Positions 36,494 to 46,196 of a DNA stretch of 64,000 nucleotides are shown one piece after another. The stretch is taken from positions 3,137,501 through 3,201,500 of the forward strand of contig NZ_CP048117.1 in assembly GCF_000469135.2 (NCBI RefSeq). Direction: 5' to 3'. Within the stretch, counting starts at the first letter, position 1. Each line of letters begins with the position of its first letter. Source of the DNA: Bacillus sp. SB49. Its GTDB lineage: Bacteria; Bacillota; Bacilli; Bacillales; Halobacillaceae. A program made the position numbers and the translations under genes. The notes beneath the pieces were generated by a model. It ran no database searches. It was given only the letters and a program-made list of their open reading frames with translations, and was not told the origin of the DNA.

Positions 36494-37081
36494 TTATTTA
36501 CTAGGGCCTTCTACAATATTTTCTCTTTTAATTACTTTTATAAGTGTCAGAAAAATACACTTCAAATCCATAGACATGCTTATATTTCCAACATACTCTC
36601 CATCTAATTTTGCTTTCAAGTCAATTGGTACTTCATCTCTTCCATTAACTTGAGCCCATCCGGTTAACCCTGGCAAAGCATCATTTGCACCATACTTCTC
36701 TCTAGCTATTATTAAGTCCTCTTGGTTCCATAGAGCTGGTCTAGGTCCAACAAAACTCATATGGCCTAATAATATATTCCAAATTTGTGGTAATTCATCC
36801 AATGAAGTCTTACGCATGAATTTTCCTACATTAGTAATATAATTTTCTGCATTAATTAGTAAATGTGTGGGGGTATCCTTAGGAGTATCAACTTTCATAG
36901 TGCGGAATTTCAACATATAGAAGTATTTTTGATTAATCCCTACTCTTTTCTGTTTAAATAAAACAGGCCCTTTTGAATCTAACTTTAGTATTATCACGAA
37001 TATAAGGATGAAAGGTGACAATAGTAAAAGTGCTGTTACTGATAACATGACATCAATAAATCTTTTTAATTTAATATACAT
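36494..37081 (-). CDS. Initiating phosphoglycosyl transferase (monotopic, PglC/WcaJ-C type)
   Basis: 195 residues. An N-terminal hydrophobic re-entrant helix (about 14-34) is followed by the catalytic core: LFKQKRVG, MLKFRTM, KTSLDELPQIWN (the DE dyad) and FVGPRPALWN. It transfers a sugar phosphate to undecaprenyl phosphate, starting the Wzx/Wzy repeat unit. The composition change between this gene and gtaB marks one edge of the AT-rich cassette. Confidence 0.9.
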   Translation of the reverse strand: MYIKLKRFIDVMLSVTALLLLSPFILIFVIILKLDSKGPVLFKQKRVGINQKYFYMLKFRTMKVDTPKDTPTHLLINAENYITNVGKFMRKTSLDELPQIWNILLGHMSFVGPRPALWNQEDLIIAREKYGANDALPGLTGWAQVNGRDEVPIDLKAKLDGEYVGNISMSMDLKCIFLTLIKVIKRENIVEGPSK

Positions 37082-37156
37082 AACTTACTCCTTTTATAAA
37101 ATAAAACTGGGAAATCACTTTATATACATCTTTACGCATTATACAATTGAGGACAG

Positions 37157-38044
37157 CTACTCAGATAGTGCTTTATTTTTTAATAATATCTCTTCAATAA
37201 AACATAGCACGTCGCTTTTTAACTCTTTTTGATCTAAGGCTAATTCAAGTGTAGTCTTCACAAAACCTAACTTCTCTCCGACATCATAGCGCTTACCTTC
37301 AAAATCATACGCATAAACAAGCTGAATCTCATTCAACTTTTGAATAGCGTCCGTCAACTGTACCTCACCACCAGCGCCTTTCTCCTGCTTATCCAAAAAC
37401 ATAAAGATTTCAGGATTTAACACGTAACGTCCCATGATGGCCAAGTTAGAAGGAGCCGTCCCCAGTACAGGTTTCTCAACGAAAGCATTTACTTGATAAC
37501 GACGACCATCCTGACTTTGTGGATCAATAATTCCATATCGATGTGTTTCTTCATCAGGAACAGTCTGCACACCGATGACGGAAGAAAGGGTGTCTTCGAA
37601 CTGGTCCATCAGTTGTCGCAGGCAGGGCTTTTCCGCACGGACGATATCGTCCCCGAGAAGGACCGCAAACGGTTCATCGCCAATGAATTTGCGAGCACAC
37701 CAGACTGCATGACCAAGGCCTTTCGGTTCTTTCTGGCGGATAAAGTGGATTTCTACATTAGAAGTGGCATTGACCTTTTCAAGGAGATCGAACTTTTCCT
37801 TTTCCATCAAGTTATTCTCGAGTTCGAAGTTCTTATCGAAGTGATCCTCGATGGCCCGTTTCCCTTTTCCGGTAACAATGATGATATCTTCGATTCCAGA
37901 CTCAATCGCTTCTTCTACTATGTATTGAATCGTCGGTTTGTCGACGATCGGCAGCATTTCCTTCGGCATCGCTTTTGTTGCCGGAAGGAATCGGGTTCCG
38001 AGTCCCGCAGCGGGAATAATCGCTTTTCTTACTTTTTTCATCAC
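37157..38044 (-). CDS. gtaB: UTP-glucose-1-phosphate uridylyltransferase
   Basis: 295 residues, standard length. [20 protein letters not shown] at the N-terminus is diagnostic of GtaB/GalU. It supplies UDP-glucose to the dehydrogenase and glycosyltransferases of the locus. G+C content returns to the level of the surrounding chromosome here. Confidence 0.96.
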   Translation of the reverse strand: MMKKVRKAIIPAAGLGTRFLPATKAMPKEMLPIVDKPTIQYIVEEAIESGIEDIIIVTGKGKRAIEDHFDKNFELENNLMEKEKFDLLEKVNATSNVEIHFIRQKEPKGLGHAVWCARKFIGDEPFAVLLGDDIVRAEKPCLRQLMDQFEDTLSSVIGVQTVPDEETHRYGIIDPQSQDGRRYQVNAFVEKPVLGTAPSNLAIMGRYVLNPEIFMFLDKQEKGAGGEVQLTDAIQKLNEIQLVYAYDFEGKRYDVGEKLGFVKTTLELALDQKELKSDVLCFIEEILLKNKALSE

Positions 38045-38061
38045 TGACTCCCCCTTGGCGT

Positions 38062-39924
38062 TTAATGTACTTTTTCCATGATTGGTATACTTGTTAATTT
38101 ATTGTTAGCTAAAGCAATGGCATAGTCTTTTATATCCTTTGCATTACTCTCTACATGCTGGTCGATCAAATATTGAACCAGTTGAAAATCGAAATCGACG
38201 GTCTTCCCGATAAAAATTTTAGGGAATACCGGTTCTTTGTTCACTTCCTTCTCACTCAACAGTTCTTCGTACATCTTCTCTCCAGGGCGGATACCGCTGA
38301 AGGCGATCGGAATCTGTTCTTCTGTAAAGCCGGAAAGATGAATAAGATTTTTCGCAAGGTCGACAATTTTGACTGGTTCTCCCATATCGAGCACAAATAC
38401 TTCTCCCCCGCGGGCAAGTGCTCCTGCCTGCAGAACCAATCTAGAGGCTTCCGGAATCGTCATGAAGTAGCGCGTCATATCCGGGTGGGTTACGGTAACT
38501 GGTCCACCTGCTGCGATCTGTTTCTTGAATAGTGGAATGACACTCCCACGGCTTCCCAATACGTTCCCAAAACGGACGGCAACGAATTTCGTTTCGCTCT
38601 TCTTACTTAAGTTCTGGACAACCATTTCTGCGATTCGTTTCGTCGAACCCATCACGTTTGGCGGGTTAACCGCTTTGTCTGTGGAGACGAGCACGAAGGC
38701 TTTTACGCCTGCATGATCGGCTGCTTCTGCGACGTTCTTCGTACCGATGACGTTGTTCTTCACCGCTTCTTTCGGGTTCGCTTCCATTAACGGCACGTGT
38801 TTATGGGCTGCAGCATGATAAATATAAGACGGGTAATAGTCGGATACCACTTGGAAGATCCGTTCCCTATCCTGCACATCAGCGATGACAGTGACCAGCT
38901 CTGTCGGGATGTCTAATTGCTGTAATTCCATATGTATCGTATAAATGCTATTTTCCCCGTGTCCCAAAAGAACCAGTCGCTCCGGCTCGAACTTCACGAG
39001 CTGACGGCAGATTTCCGACCCGATACTGCCTCCCGCACCGGTGACAAGCACCGTTCTTCCTTTCACTTCCGATTCAATCGATTGGATGTCGAGTTCCACC
39101 GGCTCTCTTCCGAGCAGGTCTTCGATCTGGACATCCCGGATCTGGTTGACAGATACGTTTCCGAAGGCGATATCTTCAATCATCGGCAGCGTCTGTACGT
39201 TCTTGACTACTCCCTTTGCGTCATGAATGATATCTTTCACCCGTTCATGGTCGACCGAAGGCATCGCCATGACGATATGGTTCACGGTATGTTTTTCCGC
39301 GATCGCTTGGATGTTCCTCGTACTACCCAGGACAGGTAAGTGCGCGACTGTCAGTCCATGCATCGTAAAGTCATCATCGACAAAGCCGATCACGTCTGCA
39401 TTAAATTCCTTTGAATTCCTCATCTGCCTTGCAAGCATCCGTCCGGCAGAACCAGCACCGACGATCAGCGTGCGCTGGCGGTTTGGATCGCGGAGGACCA
39501 CTTTCGCTTTCTTCCTTCTAGGCTTCAGCGTCAGGCCGTACGTTTTATAGTACTGCCACGTGAAGCGAATTCCACCGAGAAGAAGGATATGCAGCATCCA
39601 CGCAACCGTCAGCGCCCTCTCATAGATATTTCCGAAGGCTGCCAGCTGAATGACGGCAGCGGATAGGATCGAGAGCGTGACGACGGCGATGATACCGATC
39701 AATTCTTCGATACTCGCATAGCGCCATTTCATCTTGTACAAGCCGAACAGGCTGGAGTATGTATGATGCGTGATCAGCAGCACTGCAGATAAAACGATCA
39801 TTTTCGCATCGAACACGTTGACGTATGGATTTAAGAAAAAGTGCGACATATAAATAGAGAACGCGACGATGATCGAATCGATGCCCATCAATAGTAATAG
39901 TCGTTTCCGATAAGCAGCTGTCAT
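38062..39924 (-). CDS. capD: CapD/PglF-type NDP-N-acetylhexosamine 4,6-dehydratase
   Basis: About 620 residues from the ATG at 39924 (AAAGGAG upstream). Four N-terminal membrane helices, a first Rossmann domain ([16 protein letters not shown]) and a second one ([18 protein letters not shown]) with the active-site run [18 protein letters not shown]. It makes a 4-keto-6-deoxy sugar from a UDP-HexNAc, the probable first sugar for the phosphoglycosyl transferase. First gene after the terminator behind capC; no obvious promoter was found ahead of it. Confidence 0.92.
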   Translation of the reverse strand: MTAAYRKRLLLLMGIDSIIVAFSIYMSHFFLNPYVNVFDAKMIVLSAVLLITHHTYSSLFGLYKMKWRYASIEELIGIIAVVTLSILSAAVIQLAAFGNIYERALTVAWMLHILLLGGIRFTWQYYKTYGLTLKPRRKKAKVVLRDPNRQRTLIVGAGSAGRMLARQMRNSKEFNADVIGFVDDDFTMHGLTVAHLPVLGSTRNIQAIAEKHTVNHIVMAMPSVDHERVKDIIHDAKGVVKNVQTLPMIEDIAFGNVSVNQIRDVQIEDLLGREPVELDIQSIESEVKGRTVLVTGAGGSIGSEICRQLVKFEPERLVLLGHGENSIYTIHMELQQLDIPTELVTVIADVQDRERIFQVVSDYYPSYIYHAAAHKHVPLMEANPKEAVKNNVIGTKNVAEAADHAGVKAFVLVSTDKAVNPPNVMGSTKRIAEMVVQNLSKKSETKFVAVRFGNVLGSRGSVIPLFKKQIAAGGPVTVTHPDMTRYFMTIPEASRLVLQAGALARGGEVFVLDMGEPVKIVDLAKNLIHLSGFTEEQIPIAFSGIRPGEKMYEELLSEKEVNKEPVFPKIFIGKTVDFDFQLVQYLIDQHVESNAKDIKDYAIALANNKLTSIPIMEKVH

Positions 39925-40141
39925 TAGTCCATCCTTCTCCTTTCTTATTCTTATATTTCCAATCTTGGATTGTGTGTGTGAATCATTTATCCTGCTTTGT
40001 AACATAATTGCAACATTGGCTATTGTAACAGGTTTTACTAGGATAATGAAGGTATGAAAAGGACAATTTTACAATCTTTTATAAAAATGTTTGTTAACCG
40101 CTTTCTTTTTCCTACAAGTTGTTAAGTTTATTTAAAAAAAG

Positions 40142-40180
40142 GGAGTAACAATAGACTATTACCTCGACTAAAGTTACTCC
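40142..40180 (-). terminator. Terminator after the tyrosine phosphatase gene
   Basis: GGAGTAAC (40142-40149) pairs with GTTACTCC (40173-40180), followed on the minus strand by a run of seven T after CCC. It separates the regulatory trio from the biosynthetic genes. Confidence 0.8.
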
Positions 40181-40198
40181 AAAAGAAAGATACAATGG

Positions 40199-40966
40199 TT
40201 AAAAAAGACCTAAGAATTTAGTTTTCCTTACATGTTCCGGCGGGTAAGCCTGCAGAACCCGGTTTCCGACGATGTCTTCTGCGTTCTCCCTCAGCATATA
40301 GACCATATCCATTCCGAAGTTCTTCTCGACCGTCTCATAGGCTTCCGATAAACAGAACCCTCTCGTATCCGTATTGTGGGCATCTGTCGCAATCAAGTGA
40401 GCTAGGTTCGCTTCCAGCAGCTGTTCGGAGAACTTCTTGATCTTCTTGCCGAACTTGCCGCACACGCTTCCGGCCGTTAGTTGGGCGAAAGCTCCCTTCT
40501 TTACAAAAGAGTAAAGGATGTCCGGCTTCTCCATGATCGCCTTATTCCGCTCCGGATGGACAATGATCGGCGTGTAGCCGGCGACTTGAATCTCAAAGAA
40601 GAGCTCGGATGCATAACGCGGTACAGAAGAAGAGGGGAATTCGACCAGCACATAGCTGCTGTCTACCTGTATAGGAAGAATCTCTTCTTGTTCCAAACCT
40701 GCGATGAATTCGCCGTACACTCTTGTTTCCTGCCCCGGAAGGACCTCCAGTTTAATACCCCGCTCCTGAAAGGTTCTGTTCAGCTCCGAAACCTGCAGAA
40801 TAATGTCATGCTTGTAATTGTCATACCGGCCGTTCTTATGATGGGGGGTTGCAATGATCGTATGTATGCCGTCTGCCTCTGCTGCACGGGCCATCTGGAC
40901 ACTTTCTTCAATCGTCTGAGCGCCGTCATCGACACCGGGTAAGATATGACTATGTAAATCTATCAA
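40199..40966 (-). CDS. ywqE: Manganese-dependent tyrosine-protein phosphatase (YwqE/CapC)
   Basis: 255 residues of the PHP family. The N-terminal MIDLHSHILPGVDDGAQ holds metal ligands, with TPHHKNGRY, HPERNKAI and LIATDAHNT further on. It dephosphorylates the BY-kinase YwqD and thereby tunes chain length and export of the polymer. A terminator separates it from the kinase gene upstream, so it may have its own promoter or rely on read-through. Confidence 0.93.
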   Translation of the reverse strand: MIDLHSHILPGVDDGAQTIEESVQMARAAEADGIHTIIATPHHKNGRYDNYKHDIILQVSELNRTFQERGIKLEVLPGQETRVYGEFIAGLEQEEILPIQVDSSYVLVEFPSSSVPRYASELFFEIQVAGYTPIIVHPERNKAIMEKPDILYSFVKKGAFAQLTAGSVCGKFGKKIKKFSEQLLEANLAHLIATDAHNTDTRGFCLSEAYETVEKNFGMDMVYMLRENAEDIVGNRVLQAYPPEHVRKTKFLGLF

Positions 40967-41125
40967 TCGTCCTGCTCCCTTACAAAATATTTCTTTTTCC
41001 GCTATTTTCTAACTAAAATGGTTCCTGTTAGATACTGAAACTTATTATAACAATTTAGGACAAATTATTGAATACTTTTATCTATTTTTCTTTTATTTTT
41101 ATCCTTTTCAGGGAAAAAGAACAAA

Positions 41126-41151
41126 AAAAGAGAGTCCTTAGACTCTCTTTT
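41126..41151 (-). terminator. Terminator after the BY-kinase gene
   Basis: AAAAGAGAGTC/GACTCTCTTTT, an 11-bp stem with a 4-base loop and T-run, 2 bases past the kinase stop. Confidence 0.9.
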
Positions 41152-41152
41152 C

Positions 41153-41857
41153 CTATTGGCCGTAATAGTAGTAATAATTACTCTTCTTGATATCCTGATC
41201 ATTCAGCACGACGCCAAGGATGTTCGCCTGCGCCTGGACCAGCTGATCCTTCGCTTTCAAGATCGATTCTTTCTCGGTCTGCTTGCTGCGGACGACGAGG
41301 ACGACACCGTCGACGAAATTCGCAAGCACCTGAGAATCTGTCACCGCATGGACGGGAGGGGTATCAAAGATGATCATGTCATACATGCCCTTCGCTTCTT
41401 CGATGAAAGCCTCCATCTTGTTCGAGCCGAGCAGCTCGGACGGATTCGGCGGAATCGGTCCGCATGTCAAGACGTCCAGCTTGCTCAAGTCCGTCTGGTG
41501 GACGATATTCCCCAGCTTCTGAGCTCCAATCAAGTAATTACTCAAGCCTTCCGTATTGGAAACGCGGAAGGTGTAATGAATCGTCGGCTTCCGTAAATCA
41601 GCATCGACAAGGAGTGTCCGCTTGCCCTGCTGGGCGAAGACGACGGCGACGTTCGCTGCCGTTACGGATTTCCCTTCCGATGGGTTCGCTGACGTCACGA
41701 CCATCGTCGAAACGTCCTGGTCGACGGATGTGTACTGCAGGTTGGTACGGATCGTCCGGAACTGTTCGGCGATCGGGGATTTCGGATTATCATGGGCGAT
41801 CAACGTCTTCGCCCGTGTTTGCACTGCTGCTTTCTTCTTACGTGCCAACAGACTCAC
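41153..41857 (-). CDS. ywqD: Bacterial tyrosine kinase (YwqD/CapB)
   Basis: 234 residues. Walker A SANPSEGKS (57-65), Walker A' LLVDADLRKP (82-91) and Walker B (MIIFDTPP) define a BY-kinase. The C-terminus carries a tyrosine cluster YYYYYG, the autophosphorylation tail. It works with the membrane adaptor encoded just upstream (20-base overlap) to control polymer assembly. Confidence 0.95.
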   Translation of the reverse strand: MSLLARKKKAAVQTRAKTLIAHDNPKSPIAEQFRTIRTNLQYTSVDQDVSTMVVTSANPSEGKSVTAANVAVVFAQQGKRTLLVDADLRKPTIHYTFRVSNTEGLSNYLIGAQKLGNIVHQTDLSKLDVLTCGPIPPNPSELLGSNKMEAFIEEAKGMYDMIIFDTPPVHAVTDSQVLANFVDGVVLVVRSKQTEKESILKAKDQLVQAQANILGVVLNDQDIKKSNYYYYYGQ

Positions 41858-42593
41858 CTCTTACTTCTCTGAGTTGTTTCTTATTCGAACGGCCCTGTAC
41901 CATATCACTCGGTGAAATGGTCGTTACGACTCCAAGGACAGGCAGATCAAGAATATCATCGATATCCTGTTCGGACTTGACGGTGTTATCCAAGTATTCA
42001 AGCAGGAAGGCGATTCCGACACCAAGCATCAACCCGACAACAAGGGCGATCGCGATATTCAACGTCGTATTCGGGCTGACCGGTGCAGGGTCCGCTCCGA
42101 CAGACGCTTCTGTCAGCACCTGGATGTTATCGACACCGTTCATCAAGGTCGGTACTTCTTCCTTGAAGATTTCGACCGTCGTATTGGCAATGTCCGCAGC
42201 CATCAGCGCATTCGCATCCGTTGCTGTGACATTCACGACTTGGGATTCTGCCGCATTCGCGACGGTGATTTTACTGGATAAAGCTTCTGCTGATAGGTCG
42301 AGATTCAATTCTTCCGCCACGCGATCGAGGATGCGCGGACTTTCAATGATGACATTGTATGTATTGATGAGTTCGACGTTTGTCCGGATTTCATTGATAT
42401 CATAGGCGGCATTCGCCTTCTGTTCCTGGGACTGGTTGACGATGAACTGAGAAGAAGACTCGTAGGTAGGAGTGACTAGGAAAATCGTATAAGCAGCACT
42501 AAGAACCGCTGCTCCGACTGCCAAAGCGATGATGAGCCAGATTCTCTTCTTGATGACCTCGAAAATTTCTTTCAAGGAAATTGTCTCTTCCAT
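41838..42593 (-). CDS. ywqC: Polysaccharide co-polymerase/kinase activator (YwqC/CapA)
   Basis: 251 residues with two membrane helices (about 19-38 and 178-198) enclosing an outer Wzz domain; the inner C-terminal tail after EYLDNTVKSEQDI activates the kinase. A proline-containing segment just before the second helix fits chain-length regulators. It is the first gene of the regulatory unit, with GGAGG before the ATG. Confidence 0.93.
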   Translation of the reverse strand: MEETISLKEIFEVIKKRIWLIIALAVGAAVLSAAYTIFLVTPTYESSSQFIVNQSQEQKANAAYDINEIRTNVELINTYNVIIESPRILDRVAEELNLDLSAEALSSKITVANAAESQVVNVTATDANALMAADIANTTVEIFKEEVPTLMNGVDNIQVLTEASVGADPAPVSPNTTLNIAIALVVGLMLGVGIAFLLEYLDNTVKSEQDIDDILDLPVLGVVTTISPSDMVQGRSNKKQLREVRGESVGT

Positions 42594-42633
42594 TAATAAA
42601 CCTCCAATTTATGTCGAAATTACAGATAGGGAT

Positions 42634-42639
42634 ATTATA
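42634..42639 (-). promoter_or_regulatory. Extended -10 promoter ahead of ywqC
   Basis: Minus-strand TGCTATAAT, a perfect -10 hexamer with an upstream TGn, about 40 bases before the start codon. No clear -35 is seen. Confidence 0.55.
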
Positions 42640-42835
42640 GCACACTCTTTTTCTAGAAAAATAGAACATTAGGAAATTTTTCTAAACCTTTACGTGCTAT
42701 GTCCCCCGCCATTGTAATCATCGGAACAGAACGGAGAACTTAAAGGAAAACGCTTAAAATCCATCCCTTTGACCTATGAATTGCATAAGTTTGTAAAAAT
42801 CGGTCGAATGAACGCAAACGGAAGAATGGAACATG

Positions 42836-42841
42836 TATAAT
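42836..42841 (+). promoter_or_regulatory. -10 box ahead of the InlB-repeat protein
   Basis: TATAAT, 38 bases before the ATG at 42880. No good -35 at the usual distance. Confidence 0.4.
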
Positions 42842-42879
42842 GGTAATAATTATCTCTATTTACAGAAAGGTGTGAGTCT

Positions 42880-44826
42880 ATGAATAAAAAGTACTTCCTG
42901 CTCGTACTGGCAGGAATCATCGTCGTCGGTGCCGCGGCCTTCTTCACGATGAACGCCGTCCAGGCCGATAGCGTGGACGAGCTGTATAAAGAAGCGAAGG
43001 CGGCTTACGATGACGAAGACTACGAAAAGAGCGTGGAACTCTATCAGGATGTCCTCGATATGGATGCCGCGCATGAGAAGGCAAGGCTCGAACTCGGGAA
43101 ATCATACATAGCCTTATCCGACTACGAAGCAGCCATCCGCACGTTGAACGACGGCATCTATGAAGTGCCGGAGCGTGCCTCCAACTACCTGCTTCTCTCT
43201 GATGTCTACCTCAATCAGGAGAACGTGGAGAAAGCATTGGAAACATTGGATAAAGGCCAAAAGTACAGTGAAGCAGCTTCCATCAAGGAAGCGCATGACG
43301 CCATCACCTCCAACATTTTCGTTAACGTCGACGGTCCGATGATCCAGAAAGGCTACGACCGTGAACTTGAACTCGTCTGGGAAAGCAAGGAAGGGAACCT
43401 CGTCCCTCTCCCTGCCGAATGGGAAGTGGAAGACCCTGCCGTCGGTGACATAGCGAAAGAAGAAGATACCGTCACCTTCACATCAGCCGCTGTCGGCAAA
43501 ACGAATGTGAACGCCAACTGGGAATCGATCACCCAGTCCATTGAACTGGAAGTGGCCGATCAGGTCTTGAAGGAAGTGACCGTCACTCCGGAAGAAATCG
43601 ATCCCTTAGCTGTCGGAGAGACCCTCGAGCTGTCCGTCACCGGTGTCGATGAAGCCGGAGAAGAAATGGCCTTCACACCAGAGTGGGAAGTGAGCAAAGA
43701 CTTCTTCTCGATTGAACCAGGAGAAGATCAGAACGTGACGATCACCGCGGAGAAGGAAGGGAAAGACACCCTGATTGTCCGCTACCAGAACTACCAGGAA
43801 GGCATTGATATCTACGTGGAAGGCGAGAACAAATACGTCCGCACAGAAGTAGTCGGAGAAGGACAGGTCACCGTCTTTCCAGCCGAAGAAAGCTTCCCTG
43901 TCGGAGAAGACATCACCATCGAAGCCAGACCGGCAGAGGGATGGGAATTCGTCCGCTGGGAAGGCGACATAGACGCAGACGGTCCTAAAGTGAATCTGAC
44001 CATCGAAGATCACATCAACGCAACCGCCGTCTTCGAGAAAGTAGGACACAACCTGGAACTATCCATCGAAGGGGAAGGACAAATTATCCGCGACTCCCTG
44101 GCAGCCACCTACGCCCATAACGCCGAAGTCTCTCTTCGCGCCCGCGCCGACCAAGGATGGGAATTCGTCCGCTGGGAAGGTTCACAAACCGGCAGCGAAT
44201 CCGATATCGAAGTCCTCATGGATGACGATAAAGCATTGAAAGCCGTCTTCCAGCAAGTCGGTGCAGAAGAGGAAGAAGAACAGGAAGAGGAAACGACAGA
44301 TGAGACAGAAGCTTCCTCCGCTGCCTACAGCCTCAACCTCGCCATCAACGGCAACGGAAGAATAACGAAGAGCAAATCAGGAAGCAGTTTCCCGGAAGAT
44401 ACCGACGTCACCATCACCGCCATACCGGCAGATGGATGGACCTTCAAAGGCTGGAGCACAGGCAGCTACTCCTCCAGCCTGACCGTGACCATGAACCAAA
44501 ACCGGGCCATGACCGCAACATTCGAGAAGAAAGCCTCCCAACCGGCCCCAACGCCGGCACCGGAGCCGAAACCGGAACCGAAGCCCGATCCGAAGCCTGA
44601 ACCAGAACCGGAACAGTTCAGCCTTTCGACATCCGTAGAAGGACAAGGCAGCATCCAGGCCTCCGACCGCAGCGTGCGTGCCGGCAGGAATATAACCGTG
44701 ACGGCTGTACCCGCTGAAGGCTGGTCGTTTGTCAGATGGTCTGGAGACATCAGTGGATCGAGTCCGTCAGCGACGTTTATGATGGATCGGAATAAGAGTG
44801 TGACGGCTGTGTTTGAGGAGAATTAA
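42880..44826 (+). CDS. Secreted/anchored TPR and InlB-B-repeat protein
   Basis: 648 residues. An N-terminal hydrophobic segment (4-27) is a signal peptide or anchor. Tetratricopeptide-like helices occupy about 30-140; two Ig-like (Big2-type) domains cover about 145-313; then come four InlB B-type repeats (about 319-387, 391-460, 482-550, 579-648), each with the GWxFxxW core and ending in a VTAVFE-like strand. An acidic linker (about 462-478) and a Pro/Glu/Lys-rich linker (about 553-578) separate them. It is very acidic, as expected of a halophile's exported protein. Its place between two polysaccharide loci suggests a cell-surface or glycan-binding role. Function not known. Confidence 0.82.
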   Translation: MNKKYFLLVLAGIIVVGAAAFFTMNAVQADSVDELYKEAKAAYDDEDYEKSVELYQDVLDMDAAHEKARLELGKSYIALSDYEAAIRTLNDGIYEVPERASNYLLLSDVYLNQENVEKALETLDKGQKYSEAASIKEAHDAITSNIFVNVDGPMIQKGYDRELELVWESKEGNLVPLPAEWEVEDPAVGDIAKEEDTVTFTSAAVGKTNVNANWESITQSIELEVADQVLKEVTVTPEEIDPLAVGETLELSVTGVDEAGEEMAFTPEWEVSKDFFSIEPGEDQNVTITAEKEGKDTLIVRYQNYQEGIDIYVEGENKYVRTEVVGEGQVTVFPAEESFPVGEDITIEARPAEGWEFVRWEGDIDADGPKVNLTIEDHINATAVFEKVGHNLELSIEGEGQIIRDSLAATYAHNAEVSLRARADQGWEFVRWEGSQTGSESDIEVLMDDDKALKAVFQQVGAEEEEEQEEETTDETEASSAAYSLNLAINGNGRITKSKSGSSFPEDTDVTITAIPADGWTFKGWSTGSYSSSLTVTMNQNRAMTATFEKKASQPAPTPAPEPKPEPKPDPKPEPEPEQFSLSTSVEGQGSIQASDRSVRAGRNITVTAVPAEGWSFVRWSGDISGSSPSATFMMDRNKSVTAVFEEN

Positions 44827-44873
44827 CAGCAAGCCATATTTGCGATAATGAATCTTCATCTATCATAACGAAT

Positions 44874-44914
44874 AAAAAGGATGATCTTGATTACTGCTCA
44901 AGATCATCCTTTTT
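44874..44914. terminator. Bidirectional terminator
   Basis: A perfect 17-bp stem (44874-44890 with 44898-44914) around a 7-base loop, A-run on one side and T-run on the other. It lies between convergent genes. Confidence 0.95.
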
Positions 44915-44945
44915 CAATGCTGAAATCTGGTTTAAGTATCAGAGA

Positions 44946-46121
44946 TTATACTTCCAATAATTCTTTTACTTCTTCTATCCGCTTTTCACTATTGTATTTT
45001 AGAACTTCTGCAAACTTATCCCTGTAATTCTTTTTGTGCTTCGCTAGGGAATAGGCTTGTCTGAACTCTTTTTCTGCATCGTCATGTTCTCCCAATTTCT
45101 CTAGAGCTAATCCAGCATGATGATAGGCACTTGCTAATTTAGGATCTAATTCATACGCGATCTTATTCGCCTCATAAGATTCTTTGTAACGCCCTATCGC
45201 TCTGAGACAAATCCCCAGGTGATGATGTGCCTTTTCGTTGTGTGGACTAAGTTCTGTCGCACGCTTTTGGTGGATATAAGCTTCTTTATGTTCTTTCAAG
45301 TGATACAAAGTAATTCCCAGAACGTGATGAACAATGTCATTGTCCGGCTCAAGATCGGCTGCTCTGGAAACAAGTTCCTTTGCATCCACAAAGTTCTTCA
45401 CTTCAATTAGATCTAAAGCAGCCAACACTTTGTCTCTGACACCATTAGACATGGTACTCTTTTCAGGCATCTCTACAAAGGGGGTCCCATCGATAAAGTC
45501 GCTGAGTATTCTCTTGAAGCCATACTTCTTACTCAGATATAAAGGGGTCTTGTGTGCAATACCTTTCATACTGATACATTGCACATTAGGTAAGTGACTC
45601 AACTGCTGGACGGCAAGAAGATCATTATAATCCGTTTCACCTTGGTAGCTTAGAATACTGCATTCGCTCTTTTCTACTAAAGGAACGATACTCTTATATT
45701 TAAATTGGTATCCACTTTTAGCTAAACGGAAGCTTTGGCTTCCTCTAGTTCCAAGGACGACCCTTGCACCAAAGGATAACACCTTGCAATTCAGAAGTGC
45801 ACCATACATAATAGCTGCATAAGCTCCCATGCTGCTTCCAATAGTAATGATATTATCTGCTCCTAATCTCTTCTTTAATTCGTTTATCTCTTGAACTGTT
45901 TCTTCTACAGTCACCCCGAGTCCCTCTATACCGTCTTGATACCATGTATTCTTGTCATTGAGATACAGTTTATGAACGGGTAAGTCTATTGTCTGTTTGT
46001 AAAATACGAATTTACCAGGCTGCATACCTACACTAGAGAATATTAACGCTAAAGTCTTCGCTCCTTCATGAGGAACAAATTTATAATAAGTATCTTCCAC
46101 TTTTTCCAATAATGCCGACAT
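44946..46121 (-). CDS. Alpha/beta-hydrolase with C-terminal TPR repeats (copy 1)
   Basis: 391 residues. The front half (1-225) looks like a serine hydrolase: the nucleophile elbow GSSMG has S97, with the paralogue-conserved NxTWYQDGI run before it and a late histidine in GIAHKT. The back half (about 235-390) holds TPR units (ITLYHLKEHKEAYIHQKRAT and GLALEKLGEHDDAEKEFRQA). A paralogue at 52898-54091 has the same architecture, and both flank the TagGH-type exporter. An esterase or acyltransferase acting on a surface glycan is possible; substrate unknown. No signal peptide, so cytoplasmic. Confidence 0.75.
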   Translation of the reverse strand: MSALLEKVEDTYYKFVPHEGAKTLALIFSSVGMQPGKFVFYKQTIDLPVHKLYLNDKNTWYQDGIEGLGVTVEETVQEINELKKRLGADNIITIGSSMGAYAAIMYGALLNCKVLSFGARVVLGTRGSQSFRLAKSGYQFKYKSIVPLVEKSECSILSYQGETDYNDLLAVQQLSHLPNVQCISMKGIAHKTPLYLSKKYGFKRILSDFIDGTPFVEMPEKSTMSNGVRDKVLAALDLIEVKNFVDAKELVSRAADLEPDNDIVHHVLGITLYHLKEHKEAYIHQKRATELSPHNEKAHHHLGICLRAIGRYKESYEANKIAYELDPKLASAYHHAGLALEKLGEHDDAEKEFRQAYSLAKHKKNYRDKFAEVLKYNSEKRIEEVKELLEV

Positions 46122-46196
46122 AAGAAAGCCCCTTTATGAACTGAAATTCTAAAAAAACACATTTTCTTCATCATATTTCATTTCTGGTGTACGTAA

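Noticed and set aside
42880-44826. The repeats of the InlB-like protein as a recent DNA tandem duplication
   Set aside because: The four domains share only core residues and differ widely in nucleotide sequence, so they are old domain repeats.
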